Of a stretch of 11,616 nucleotides of DNA, positions 1 through 8,541 are shown one piece after another. The notes beneath the pieces are model-generated. The model was not told where the DNA came from. It did not search any database and saw only the letters and a program-made list of their open reading frames with translations. The translations under genes and the position numbers were made by a program. Positions within the stretch are counted from its first letter, which is position 1. Each line of letters begins with the position of its first letter. The DNA lies in contig JAICTU010000292.1 in NCBI GenBank assembly GCA_025936205.1, forward strand, positions 1 to 11,616. Direction: 5' to 3'. Source of the DNA: Polyangiaceae bacterium (GTDB lineage Bacteria > Myxococcota > Polyangia > Polyangiales > Polyangiaceae).

Positions 1-3000
1 ACGCTGATGGCGAAGATCGGCGAAGTCTACGCACGGGATCTCGGCGACCAGACCCAAGCCGTCGTCGCGATCAGCCAGGCGCTGTGCGAGGACCCGCGAA
101 ACCGCAGTTACGTGCGCCGCATCGAGGAAATCGCCGGGGCCGACTCCGATCTGTGGTCGGAGATCTCCAGCACGTGTTCGGAGGCGGCCGCCGACGAGGA
201 GCGCGCCCCGAGCGAGCGGGCGCCGCTGCTCGAGCAGCTGGGCGTCTGGTACACGAAGCAGGGACGTCCCGAGCTGGCGCTGCCCTGCTTCCAGACCGCA
301 CTCAAGCTGGAACCAAAGAGCGTTCGCGCGCTGGACGGAGTCGCGGGCGTGTACCGCACCAACAAGATGTGGAGTGAGCTCGGCGATCTGCTGGTGCATC
401 GCGCAGACGTCAGCACCTCACCGAGCGACGCCCGCGAACTGCGCACCCAGGCTGCTCAGGTGCTGGAGAAGCATCTTCAGGATCTGGATGGGGCGCAGGA
501 GCTGTACGAGCGCATCATCCGCGAGGATCCAGGCGATATCGTCGTCAGTCAGGCGCTGAGCCGCATCTACGAGCAGAATCACGAGCTCGATCGCCTGGTG
601 CCGCTGCTCACTCGCCAGGCGGAGCAAGAGCGCGGTCCGCGTCGTCACGCTGCTCTGTGCCGGCTAGGTGATCTGCAGCGCGCACATCTCGGCGATCTCG
701 ATGAGGCTCGGCGCTGCTACGAAGCGGTGCTGGAGGAGTCCCCGAATCACCCGCAGGCTCTCCAGGGGTTGGATCAAACGCTGGCCCAGGCCGGGAAATA
801 CAAGGATCTGCTCGCGAGTCTTCATCGGCAGCTCGAGAACTCGCCCACGCCACGGCAGCAGGTGGCGCTCTGGGAGCGCATCGCTGCTCTGTACGAAGAA
901 GAGTTCTTGCTGCACGCGGACGCGGCCGTCGCGCTGGAGAGCGTGTTGCGCCTCGATCCCAGCCGGACCCAGGCCATGGCAGCCCTCGCGCGGCTGTATC
1001 GCACCCTGGAGCAGTGGCAGGATCTGAGCGAGCTGCTCCAGCGGCACAGCGAGCAGGTCGATGATCCGCGAGAGCAAGCGGGGCTGCTGGTACAGAAGGC
1101 GCGCGTGCTCGCCGAGCACCTGGGCGATCTACCGGAAGCCATCCATGTGTACGAGCTGGTCACCCAGCTCGCGCCGGAACGGATCGAAGCCTTTGAAGCC
1201 ATCGCCGATCTGCACGAGGCGCTGGGGAATTTGCCCGAGGCGATCCAGGCAGTCCAGAATGTGGCGGAGCGGGTTTCCGAGCCACAGGCGAAGGTGCGCC
1301 TCTACATGCGCACGGCCCGCTTGCTGGAGGCACAGGGGGCGAGCGACGGGAGCCTGGAGTGGTACCAGCGTGTGGTCGCGCTCGAGCCAACGCACGCGAA
1401 GGCCGTGCAGGCATTGCGGAGCGCCTACACCGAGCGCGGCGACACGGCGGGTCTGATCGACTTGTTGCAGCGCGATCTGCGCGAGGCGGACGGCGAGCGT
1501 GCCAAGAGCAAGGTCGCAACCGAGATCGCGCTCCTGGAGCTGACGCGCAACAAGAACCCCGCCGCTGCCGAACGGGCTGCTCGCCAGGGCCTGGAGCTCG
1601 ACCCCAGCAACCTGCGAGCGTTGATCTTGATCGCCGACATCGCCTTGCGCGGTAGGCGCTATTCAGAGGCGATGGAACACTATCAGCGCGCGCTCTCACG
1701 GCTGGACACGCTGCCCGTGCCGGAGGCGATCCGCGTGCGCAGCGCGTACCTCGACGCCGCCGAGCATTCCCCTACCCGTTCGCCCACGCAGATGCTGGAG
1801 CAAGCCGAGATCCTGCTCCGGCTAGCGCCGGACGACGCCAGCTTGCTGGAGCGCGCTGCGGATCTGGCCTTCCATTACGGCACGCCGGAGCAGACGCGCA
1901 CCTTCTACTCCGAGCTGCTCGAGAGCTTCCGCGACGTGCTGAGCAATGATCAGCTGGCGCTCGCCACCTATCGGCTGGGAGAAGCCTTGCGGTTGGCGGG
2001 TGAGCTGATCCCGGCGCTGGTTCATCTGCAAGAAGCAACCGAGCTGGCCCCCGATTCACCGCATCCGCTGGTAGCGCTGGCGCAGATCCAGGAGGCGCTG
2101 CGCGACTACCAGAAGCTCGCCCTCACCAAGCGCAAGCTGATCGACCTGCTGGAGCCGGAGCAGCGCGCTGACGCCTACGCCGAGCTGGCGGAGCTCGAGC
2201 TGGAGAAGCTCGCAGATCCCAAGGCGGCGCGGGCGAGCTTCGACGCCGCGCTCCAGCATCGCCCCGACGATCGGCGAGTGCTGATCCGACTGATGCAGAT
2301 CCATAGCCAGGCGGAGGACTGGGCGGAGCTGGTCGAGGTAGTGACCAAACTGGCGAGCTTCGTCGACGAACCCGCTCAGCGCGCCAAGTACCTGTTGACT
2401 GCGGCGATGGTGAGCTCGCGCCAGCTGGAGCGGCGCGACCAGGCGGTGCAATATTATCGCCAAGTACTGGAGCTCGACCCGGCCAATGCCAAGGCTCTCG
2501 GCGAATACGTGGTGCTGCAGGTCGAGCAGGGCGAGAGCGCCGCCGCCGAGCGGGCCCTGCTCACGCGCCTCGACATGGCGCGGGCCAAGTCCGACAATGC
2601 CACGCAGCTGGAGATGCTCGACGCGCTCTTCACGCTGTACCAGGGCCTGCCAGGCAAGCTGGAGGCGGCAGTCGAAACGGCGGAGGCGGCCGCTCAGCTG
2701 GAGCCGCAGAACCCGCTGCACAATTCGCGGCTCAAAGAGCTGTATGAGCGCGATGCCAGCAAGTACCTGTCCAAGGCGGTGGGCTTGCACATCGCCACAT
2801 TGCGGCAGCGTCCGGACGACGAGGACGCCTACCGGCGGCTACGCAAGCTCTATACGGACGCGCGGCGCGCGGACGCTGCCTGGTGCCTGTGTCAGGTGTT
2901 GGACCTGTTGAAGCTGGCGCAGCCGGAGGAGTCTCGTTTCTTCCAGCGCGCCCACACCGATCAACCGGCGCCGGCGCAGACCACGCTCGACGAGTCGGAC

Positions 3001-3795
3001 TGGACCAACTACTTGATCCACCCGAGCGTCGACCCGCGCGTCACGCAGATTTTCGCCTTGATGGAGCCGGTCGTGGTCGCGGTGCGCGGCCAGAGCCTGG
3101 CCAGCCTGGGCTACGATCCCCACATGGCAGTGGATCTGAGCCAGCACCCCTACACGCTGGGCGGCATGTTGTTCTTCGCTGCTGGCGTGATGGCCATGCC
3201 TCTGCCCCCCACGTTCGAAAATCATCACGAGCCCGGCGGGCTGTTGTACTTGAACAGTAATCCGCCCAGCATCGTGATGGGCTTGAGCGCGCTGCAGCAG
3301 CTCCCCTTGCAGACGGCCGCCTTCATCGCTGCGCGGCAGCTCGCCAACTACCGGCCCGGCTTCTTGTTGCGGCACATCCTGGCGTCCATCCCCGTGCTGA
3401 AGGCCTGGTTGTTTGCGGCCTTCCGCATCTGCTCGCCCCACTTCCCCGTGGGTCCCGAACTGGAAGGTCCGGTACTGGAGGCCAAGGCGGCGCTGGAGCG
3501 TTATCTGGCGCCGCTGAGTCGGGACCGCCTGGTGGAGATGGTCTCACGCCTGCTGCAAAGCGGAGCAGCGATCGATCTCAAGGAGTGGGTCACGGGCGTC
3601 GACTTCACCGCCGACCGGGTGGGCTTGCTGCTCGCCAACGATCTGAAGTCGGTGACGGACATCATCAAGACGGTCGAGGACCCACACGCTCCGCCACGCG
3701 AGCGCCGGCTGCAGGAGCTGATCTTGTTCGCGATCGACGAAGCCTTCTTTGCGCTGCGCAGCCGGCTGGGCGTTGCGCTCGAATCGTCGAACTGA
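1..3795 (+). CDS. Giant TPR-repeat protein, 5'-truncated by window edge
   Basis: The frame is open to the left edge and the first visible residues already lie inside a TPR helix pair, so the ATG at 7 is probably internal and the gene starts outside. Numbered from that ATG, 1262 residues are visible. Residues 1 to about 960 are TPR-type helix pairs. The marker 'LGD..A...Y..vL..dP' recurs near residues 12, 85, 157, 228, 302, 372, 443, 515, 665, 735, 807 and 881, so the unit is 70-74 residues (two TPR-like pairs). After a Pro/Ala linker, residues 994-1262 form a separate globular domain without TPRs. It includes 'GGLLYLNSNPP' and, near residue 1106, 'FIAARQLANYRPGFLLR'. I associate this arrangement with large myxobacterial TPR proteins, and its function is unknown. 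No membrane segment or signal peptide is visible, but the N-terminus is missing. TPRs usually scaffold protein contacts. The gene converges on the gsp operon, so co-regulation is not implied. Confidence 0.9.
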   Translation, partial: TLMAKIGEVYARDLGDQTQAVVAISQALCEDPRNRSYVRRIEEIAGADSDLWSEISSTCSEAAADEERAPSERAPLLEQLGVWYTKQGRPELALPCFQTALKLEPKSVRALDGVAGVYRTNKMWSELGDLLVHRADVSTSPSDARELRTQAAQVLEKHLQDLDGAQELYERIIREDPGDIVVSQALSRIYEQNHELDRLVPLLTRQAEQERGPRRHAALCRLGDLQRAHLGDLDEARRCYEAVLEESPNHPQALQGLDQTLAQAGKYKDLLASLHRQLENSPTPRQQVALWERIAALYEEEFLLHADAAVALESVLRLDPSRTQAMAALARLYRTLEQWQDLSELLQRHSEQVDDPREQAGLLVQKARVLAEHLGDLPEAIHVYELVTQLAPERIEAFEAIADLHEALGNLPEAIQAVQNVAERVSEPQAKVRLYMRTARLLEAQGASDGSLEWYQRVVALEPTHAKAVQALRSAYTERGDTAGLIDLLQRDLREADGERAKSKVATEIALLELTRNKNPAAAERAARQGLELDPSNLRALILIADIALRGRRYSEAMEHYQRALSRLDTLPVPEAIRVRSAYLDAAEHSPTRSPTQMLEQAEILLRLAPDDASLLERAADLAFHYGTPEQTRTFYSELLESFRDVLSNDQLALATYRLGEALRLAGELIPALVHLQEATELAPDSPHPLVALAQIQEALRDYQKLALTKRKLIDLLEPEQRADAYAELAELELEKLADPKAARASFDAALQHRPDDRRVLIRLMQIHSQAEDWAELVEVVTKLASFVDEPAQRAKYLLTAAMVSSRQLERRDQAVQYYRQVLELDPANAKALGEYVVLQVEQGESAAAERALLTRLDMARAKSDNATQLEMLDALFTLYQGLPGKLEAAVETAEAAAQLEPQNPLHNSRLKELYERDASKYLSKAVGLHIATLRQRPDDEDAYRRLRKLYTDARRADAAWCLCQVLDLLKLAQPEESRFFQRAHTDQPAPAQTTLDESDWTNYLIHPSVDPRVTQIFALMEPVVVAVRGQSLASLGYDPHMAVDLSQHPYTLGGMLFFAAGVMAMPLPPTFENHHEPGGLLYLNSNPPSIVMGLSALQQLPLQTAAFIAARQLANYRPGFLLRHILASIPVLKAWLFAAFRICSPHFPVGPELEGPVLEAKAALERYLAPLSRDRLVEMVSRLLQSGAAIDLKEWVTGVDFTADRVGLLLANDLKSVTDIIKTVEDPHAPPRERRLQELILFAIDEAFFALRSRLGVALESSN

Positions 3796-3799
3796 TTCC

Positions 3800-3824
3800 C
3801 GGGCTCCCGTCGCCGCGGAGCCCG
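3800..3824. terminator. Stem-loop between convergent genes, putative bidirectional terminator
   Basis: Positions 3800-3807 (cgggctcc) and 3817-3824 (ggagcccg) form a perfect 8-bp GC-rich stem around a 9-nt loop. The hairpin fills most of the 32-bp gap between the stop of the TPR gene (3793-3795) and the stop of gspN (3828-3830). No T-tract follows on either strand, so it is not a textbook intrinsic terminator. Such hairpins between convergent genes in GC-rich genomes often serve to end transcription or protect 3' ends. The structure is seen directly; the termination role is inferred. Confidence 0.5.
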
Positions 3825-3827
3825 CTC

Positions 3828-4973
3828 TCACTCCTCGGTCAGCTCCTCGTCCTCGGCTTCAGCCTCGGCGGCCTTCCCGCGCTTGGCCCGCGATCGCTTG
3901 CGGGTACCCGTCCCGTACAGGCTGCCGCTGCTGGCCGAACCCTTCTTGCTGGCCAGTAGTGGCTTGGGTTTCAGGCGATTGAACGCGCCGTACAGACGAG
4001 CCGAGTAGGAACCGTCCTCGTTCTTGGTGAGCAACGTGCTCGTCGCGGTATCAAACAAGCCCGGGATCTTGGAGTTGGGCTCCCCAAACAGCGTCTTCGT
4101 CAATTCGTTCTGACTCTTGTACTTCTCACTGAAGCTGAACTTGAGCTCCAGCTCGGCCAAGCTCGCCTCCAGCCGCTTGCGCAGACGCAACCCACCCGTG
4201 AGCGCCAGATCGATGTCCCGTCCCTGCGCGACACACTCATCCAGCTTCAAGCGCCCCCCGGTGATGCCTGCCTTCAGCGTGAAAGCCCCCATGTGCAACT
4301 CCGGGAGCGCGATCATGCCCTGGATCTTTGCCTTGCCGTCGCCGATCACCAGATCTTCGGCGGCCAGGTCCACGGTGCCCTCGGCCTTGACCAGGTTGTT
4401 CTCCGGCAGATCGACCGCGATGTGACCGCTCAAGCGCCCGGACAAGGGCAGCCCGATCGCCGCAGCCAGCTGCGGGACTGCGCCCGGATTGACGCCATCC
4501 AGTTGCAACTCCAGGCGCCGCGACGCGCTGGAGTCCTTGGCCCAGCCCGAGATCTCTCCGCCGAGCGCCTTGGCCCCGAACGAGGCCGCGCGCGCTCCGG
4601 TGAGCAGCGCGATCGGGGACAGGCTGACGTAGATCTGGCTCGCTTCCAGCACCTGCGGAGGCGGCGGCTTGACCTCCTCTGCCGAGGCGTCCACGGTCGT
4701 TGCCTCGACGGCGGGTTTCGGCTCCGCGGAGCCGACCGTCAACCGAACTCCGTGCGCGACGACGCCGGGAAAGCGCCAGGACCAGGACAAGGAGTCGATC
4801 TCGAGCCGATCCGGATTCGGACCGGTCTGCGCCGCGTTGTAGGTCGAGACTGCGTACTGGCGCAGCCGCTCGTAGGGAAAGCTCAGGTACGCAAAAATCA
4901 CGAACGTGAACAGATACGCGAGGCCATAAGCGACCCAGCGCAGCTGTCGCAGCTCGAACTTGGGTAGCTTCAC
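3828..4973 (-). CDS. gspN: Type II secretion system protein GspN
   Basis: A 381-residue protein encoded last in the gsp operon, in the position where gspN normally follows gspM. It has a short basic N-terminus, one membrane segment at about residues 12-31, and then a long predicted periplasmic part with alternating beta-type stretches, in keeping with the deltaproteobacteria/Leptospira-type GspN family. A Pro/Glu/Ala-rich linker lies at about 83-107. The last 45 or so residues are low-complexity, first Lys/Arg/Ser-rich and then Glu/Ala-rich. The GTG start at 4973 overlaps the gspM stop as GTGA and has a strong Shine-Dalgarno 7 nt upstream, which fixes the start. GspN is an accessory component, absent from many type II systems, with a poorly defined role at the inner membrane. 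Family assignment rests on operon position, topology and general resemblance rather than on a diagnostic motif. Confidence 0.82.
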   Translation of the reverse strand: MKLPKFELRQLRWVAYGLAYLFTFVIFAYLSFPYERLRQYAVSTYNAAQTGPNPDRLEIDSLSWSWRFPGVVAHGVRLTVGSAEPKPAVEATTVDASAEEVKPPPPQVLEASQIYVSLSPIALLTGARAASFGAKALGGEISGWAKDSSASRRLELQLDGVNPGAVPQLAAAIGLPLSGRLSGHIAVDLPENNLVKAEGTVDLAAEDLVIGDGKAKIQGMIALPELHMGAFTLKAGITGGRLKLDECVAQGRDIDLALTGGLRLRKRLEASLAELELKFSFSEKYKSQNELTKTLFGEPNSKIPGLFDTATSTLLTKNEDGSYSARLYGAFNRLKPKPLLASKKGSASSGSLYGTGTRKRSRAKRGKAAEAEAEDEELTEE

Positions 4974-5605
4974 TTCAGGTCCTCCTCGAGCTCATCGTCC
5001 TTGGCCTCTTCCGCCTTGCTGGTCGCCGTGGGTTTGGCCTTTCCGCCCGTATCCTTGGGAGCAGTCTCCTTGGGAGCAATGCGGTGGAATGCGGAGACCG
5101 TCATCTGCACGTCATAGGAGTCTGCCTCGCCGCCGCGCTTGCGGATATTCAACTTGCTGATGCTGATCGGTTCGGGTCCTCCCGAGACGCGCTCCATGAA
5201 CTTGACCAGCGGTAGCAGGTTCACCTTGCGCAGCGAGATCGACGTGAAGCGCTCCTCGAACTTCTTCCCGTGCGCAACGGGGGAAGGATCCTTGCTCTCT
5301 GGAATGGTGATGCCGCTCGCCTGCGCTGCCTTGTCGAGGTAGCCGGCAAGCGCGGGCACCGGCGTGTCATAGCGAGCGAGCAGGGCGTCCCGCTCGGCTT
5401 GACGCTCGCGCACGGCTTCGCCTTCGGTTTCGATGCGCGAGATGGCTTCCACCAACTCGCCGTGCGTCGCTTCCGCCTCGCTGAGCAGGGCCGAGACACC
5501 AAATGGGATGGCGGCCAGGATCAGCACTCCGAACACGCCTGCCAGCAGCATGAGCAGGCGCTTTTCGCGCGGCGCCAGCGCGTCCAGACGATCGCGAAGC
5601 GTCAC
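4970..5605 (-). CDS. gspM: Type II secretion system protein GspM
   Basis: A 211-residue bitopic inner-membrane protein with the usual GspM plan. It has a short charged cytoplasmic N-terminus, a membrane helix at about 17-36, a coiled-coil-like Glu/Arg/Ala-rich stretch at about 40-80, and a periplasmic domain of ferredoxin-like size at about 85-175. The final 35 residues are an unusual Lys/Glu/Asp-rich tail. GspM binds GspL and stabilises the platform that links the ATPase GspE to the pseudopilus. The GTG start at 5605 overlaps the gspL stop as GTGA, with an aagggag Shine-Dalgarno about 10 nt upstream inside gspL. The acidic tail codons near the 3' end carry the Shine-Dalgarno of gspN. The family is poorly conserved in sequence; the call rests on topology, size and position between gspL and gspN. 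Confidence 0.87.
   Translation of the reverse strand: MTLRDRLDALAPREKRLLMLLAGVFGVLILAAIPFGVSALLSEAEATHGELVEAISRIETEGEAVRERQAERDALLARYDTPVPALAGYLDKAAQASGITIPESKDPSPVAHGKKFEERFTSISLRKVNLLPLVKFMERVSGGPEPISISKLNIRKRGGEADSYDVQMTVSAFHRIAPKETAPKDTGGKAKPTATSKAEEAKDDELEEDLK
4981..4987 (-). promoter_or_regulatory. Strong Shine-Dalgarno of gspN inside gspM
   Basis: The minus strand reads gaggagg, 7 nt before the GTG of gspN. It is built from the Glu codons of the acidic tail of GspM, so the tail sequence and the ribosome-binding site share the same bases. This fixes the GTG start of gspN. Confidence 0.7.
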
Positions 5606-7065
5606 GGTTCTTTCGCTCCCTTGACCGCCTTGGCGGCCGTCTTCTTGTCCGCCGCGCAGTCGATGTCGAAGGCCATCGAATACTTCTGGCGCTTGCTGTT
5701 CACGACTTGAGAGATCTTGGAGATCTTGACGTCCTTGAAGCAGCGGAACTTACCCAGCGCGGCGGCGATTTTCTCCGCCTCGTCCGTGGCGCCGACGACT
5801 CCCTGGATCTTGACCTTGTCGCCCGCCATGTCGAATTCGTCGATGTCGTGCACGATATCCGCGTCGATGGCCTTGGAAACTTCATTCAGCACGTCGAGCG
5901 CGTCGATCTCCGGCTGCGGGTCTTTCTCCCGTTGCGCCAGGCTCTTGTCGAGCAGCTCTGTCAACTCTGCGGGGCTCGCGACGGACTGACCCAGCGCCTG
6001 CGTCGACAGGGCCGCGAGCGACTGCTGGAGCGCGGCGTTTTCTGCGTGCAGCGATCTGCTCTTGGCCCAGACCGAGAAGATGAAGCTGACCACGATCAAG
6101 CCCGCCAGCGACACCAGCAGGGGCCAGCGCGTCTTCAGGAATTCGTAGCTGTGCTGGTAAGCCAGCTCACCCTTGCGCAGATTCAGATCGCGGCTGCCGC
6201 CCGCCAGACTCAGCGCCAGGCCGACAGCCTTCTCGAACCCGACCAGCGCCGCGGCTTCGCCGGCGGGCAAGCCTTCGAAGCGCATCTGCGGTAAGGGCGA
6301 CACCGCCACGCCCAGCGCCTCCGAGAGCACCGGAGCTGCCCCCTCGATGGCGGGACCGGCGCCGGCCAGGAACAGCCGCAGAAACGGCTCGCTGCTGCGC
6401 TGCAGCCACGCCGCCTGGGACTGGCGCAGCGCAGAGATCATCGCATGCCCTCCGCCGTCCGCCCCGATCGAGAGCGTGCGCGCGAAGACCGGATAGCCAT
6501 CGCGCAAGACCACGAAATCGGAGCTGCCCAGGCCCACGTCGAGCACCGCGATGACCCCCGGAGCCTGCAGCTCCGGCACCACCTGCGCCAGGTTCGCGAG
6601 CGCCAGCGGCCCGGCCGCGATGCGCTCTGGCTCGACCCCGAGCGCGCGCTGGATCAGCTCGATCCGCTGCTTGACCACTGCTACGCGCGTGGCGACGGCG
6701 AGGATGCGCAAGCCCTCTTGACCGGCGCGGCGTCCCAGCGAGCGATAGTCAAAACACAGCTCCTCGATGTCCACGGGAACCTGCGCCTCAATCTCGAAGG
6801 GAACGACGTCGCTGAGTTGCTTGGCGGCGGTCGCCGGTAGCTCGATGTCGCGGATGAACAGCTGGTCACCGCTCACGCTCGTCGCCAGGTGTTCGCCCTG
6901 CTGCACGAGCGGCAGCGCGACCACCTGCAGCGCCTCTTCCAGGGCGCGCGGGTTCTCCAGTGGCGCCTCGCGGCAGCCGAGCAGCTCCAGCTTCCGATAG
7001 CGGGTCTGCAGAAGGGCCACCCGCACGTGCGTGGCGCGAATATCGATTCCGACTAGCCTTGCCAT
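5602..7065 (-). CDS. gspL: Type II secretion system protein GspL (PilM-like cytoplasmic domain)
   Basis: A 487-residue bitopic protein. Residues 1 to about 300 form an actin/ASKHA-like cytoplasmic domain resembling PilM. It has 'GIDIRATHVRVA' at 6-17, 'DVGLGSSDFVVL' at 176-187 (phosphate-type loop), 'IGADGGG' at 200-206 and 'FLAGAGPAIEG' at 232-242 (adenosine-type motif). A membrane helix spans about 315-333, followed by a coiled-coil-like segment and a periplasmic ferredoxin-like domain at about 385-470 with Cys442 and Cys470. The tail is Lys/Ala-rich. GspL recruits the secretion ATPase GspE to the membrane and pairs with GspM and the pseudopilus. The ATG at 7065 lies 21 nt after the gspK stop; its Shine-Dalgarno (gga, 6 nt upstream) is weak. 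It could equally be annotated as a PilM-family protein, but position and single-chain topology favour GspL. Confidence 0.92.
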   Translation of the reverse strand: MARLVGIDIRATHVRVALLQTRYRKLELLGCREAPLENPRALEEALQVVALPLVQQGEHLATSVSGDQLFIRDIELPATAAKQLSDVVPFEIEAQVPVDIEELCFDYRSLGRRAGQEGLRILAVATRVAVVKQRIELIQRALGVEPERIAAGPLALANLAQVVPELQAPGVIAVLDVGLGSSDFVVLRDGYPVFARTLSIGADGGGHAMISALRQSQAAWLQRSSEPFLRLFLAGAGPAIEGAAPVLSEALGVAVSPLPQMRFEGLPAGEAAALVGFEKAVGLALSLAGGSRDLNLRKGELAYQHSYEFLKTRWPLLVSLAGLIVVSFIFSVWAKSRSLHAENAALQQSLAALSTQALGQSVASPAELTELLDKSLAQREKDPQPEIDALDVLNEVSKAIDADIVHDIDEFDMAGDKVKIQGVVGATDEAEKIAAALGKFRCFKDVKISKISQVVNSKRQKYSMAFDIDCAADKKTAAKAVKGAKEP

Positions 7066-7086
7066 GTTCGTTCCGCAGCCACCGCT

Positions 7087-8541
7087 TCAGTTGACCCGGT
7101 AATACACTACTCTGCCCGCGGTGCTCGGCACCAGGGCGCCCTGAATCCCGCTGTCATCGCTGTCCGCCGCCCCGTTGGTACCGGACGCCTGCGTGCCCTG
7201 GTTGAGCGGGTTGGGGCCTCCACCGCCCGAGGTCGCCTGGTTCACCAGATCCTCGACGCTCGGAGCTTTCCTGAAGTCGACGACTGCCGTGATCCGCACG
7301 TGCGTCTCGCGCCGAGCCTGCCGGACGTGGCCTTCAGCGTAGATGCTGAAGACCTTGCTCTCGATCGAGAGCCCCTTCTCAAACTCCCCCTCGGAGAGGA
7401 ACTCGATCGGCTCGAGCCCGGCGCTGCCGAGCAGCATGGGGCCGAAGTTGCCCTTGCCCTGCAGCGCCTGGAAGAGCTGCTTGCCGGAACGGAAGATGGG
7501 AATGCCCGCGAACATGCCTTGCAAGAGACTCATGGTCGAAAGTAGCGCGGCGGGCTTTGCCCCTGTAGGATCGTTGCACAACGGCGTGCCCGGCTTGGCC
7601 TGCGAGCAGATGTACGAGAGCAGCGTCAGCGGATTGGTCGAGTTGATGTTGATCTTGCCCTGCGACCAGACGCTCACCGGGCGCTTACCAGGGTCCGAGG
7701 GATCGGGCTCGATGAACGTAGACCAGAAATCGTCGCCCACCCCGCGCACCAGGCGCAGCTCTTCCAGGCTGTCGAAGGGCGCATTCTTGCGCTTATAGGG
7801 GTCGGGCAGGTTGCTGTAGTAGGAGTCTTCCGGGCCGCTTGCCTGATTCTGTGCGGTGGCCTCGCAGTTGGCGGTGTCCTGGTTGGGGTCGACCCAATCG
7901 ATGATCGCGGCGCAGGTGTCGAGCCGGGTCGAATACTCGCCGGATTCGCTGCGTCGATCGAACAGGGAGTCGTATTGCGGGCCGCCGATCAACCCCATGA
8001 TCTGCCGGGCGACGTTCAAGGCGCCGAAGGTCGAGCGCGCCGCGTTGTTGAGGCTGATCTTCGAGTCCTCGTCGACGATGCGGATCTCGAAACCGGCGCC
8101 GTCCAGGCCCAGATCGGCGCCGCCGGAGATGTCGGTGCTAGTCAGGGCACGGAATTGGGCGGCGCCCTCCGCGTCGTTGAACGCGCCCAGAATCTGCGGG
8201 GCAAACTCCCAGATCGGGATCTGCGGCGGCTTACTGTTACCCCCACCGAGCAATGACAGGATCATGCCCGCTGCCTGGCGCACCGTCGGCTCGGACGCGA
8301 TCAGCAAGCGCGACAGGTTGATCGCGCTCTTGGCGGCGTACTCTGCCTTGAGTGCGTCGCGGTCGGAGAGCGCGCTCGCGAACTCGGTAGACATCTCGTC
8401 CTGCGTTTCGGCGAGCATCACCGACAGCATCACCAGCGAGCCGAGCACCATGATCAGCGCCGCTCCGCGCTCGCGCCCGCGCAGCTTTCTCCGCCACTTG
8501 CTCGGGGCTCGGGGTGTCCCCGTGGGGCTGCTCGTCGCCAT
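7087..8541 (-). CDS. gspK: Type II secretion minor pseudopilin GspK
   Basis: A 484-residue minor pseudopilin expected at the pseudopilus tip with GspI and GspJ. The basic leader ends at Gly26, followed by the hydrophobic helix 'AALIMVLGSLVML'. Position +5 is Met rather than Glu, which is normal for GspK and diagnostic among pseudopilins. The large periplasmic domain includes 'IVDEDSKISLNNAA' and a helix-hairpin-helix-like segment at about 250-275 ('DSLEELRLVRGVGDDFW'), both typical of the family. The length is at the long end because of a Gly/Asn/Ser-rich tail after about residue 430. The frame stays open upstream to 9321, but the ATG at 8541 is chosen because it overlaps the gspJ stop as TGATG, has a ggag Shine-Dalgarno 7 nt upstream, and gives a normal leader. 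Its 5' end carries a copy of the 24-bp repeat found near gspH. Confidence 0.95.
   Translation of the reverse strand: MATSSPTGTPRAPSKWRRKLRGRERGAALIMVLGSLVMLSVMLAETQDEMSTEFASALSDRDALKAEYAAKSAINLSRLLIASEPTVRQAAGMILSLLGGGNSKPPQIPIWEFAPQILGAFNDAEGAAQFRALTSTDISGGADLGLDGAGFEIRIVDEDSKISLNNAARSTFGALNVARQIMGLIGGPQYDSLFDRRSESGEYSTRLDTCAAIIDWVDPNQDTANCEATAQNQASGPEDSYYSNLPDPYKRKNAPFDSLEELRLVRGVGDDFWSTFIEPDPSDPGKRPVSVWSQGKININSTNPLTLLSYICSQAKPGTPLCNDPTGAKPAALLSTMSLLQGMFAGIPIFRSGKQLFQALQGKGNFGPMLLGSAGLEPIEFLSEGEFEKGLSIESKVFSIYAEGHVRQARRETHVRITAVVDFRKAPSVEDLVNQATSGGGGPNPLNQGTQASGTNGAADSDDSGIQGALVPSTAGRVVYYRVN
8500..8523 (-). repeat. 24-bp repeat, copy in gspK leader
   Basis: This copy matches 10790-10813 at 21 of 24 positions in the same orientation, including an identical 12-bp core (gggtgtccccgt on the + strand, at 8512-8523) and an identical 8-bp end. 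It lies in codons 6-14 of gspK. The other copy is read in a different frame, so protein homology does not explain the match. Confidence 0.6.

Noticed and set aside
7..9. ATG at 7 as the true start of the TPR gene
   Set aside because: The frame is open to the left edge and residue 1 falls inside a TPR unit in phase with the 72-residue period, so the gene very probably begins outside the window.
2056..2790. Minus-strand open frame of 244 residues inside the TPR gene
   Set aside because: It is opposite a strongly repetitive TPR region; its Leu/Gln/Arg-rich content is what reverse-strand translation of Glu/Ala/Leu TPR codons gives.
3217..3234. His-His-Glu in the TPR protein C-terminus (residues 1071-1075) as a metalloprotease site
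   Set aside because: The context is E-N-H-H-E-P-G-G, which is not HExxH and lies in a loop-like Gly/Pro region.
3825..3850. T-tract for a classical intrinsic terminator after the stem-loop
   Set aside because: Only ctctcactcc follows on the + strand and ggaatcag on the minus strand, so the hairpin is reported without claiming a canonical terminator.
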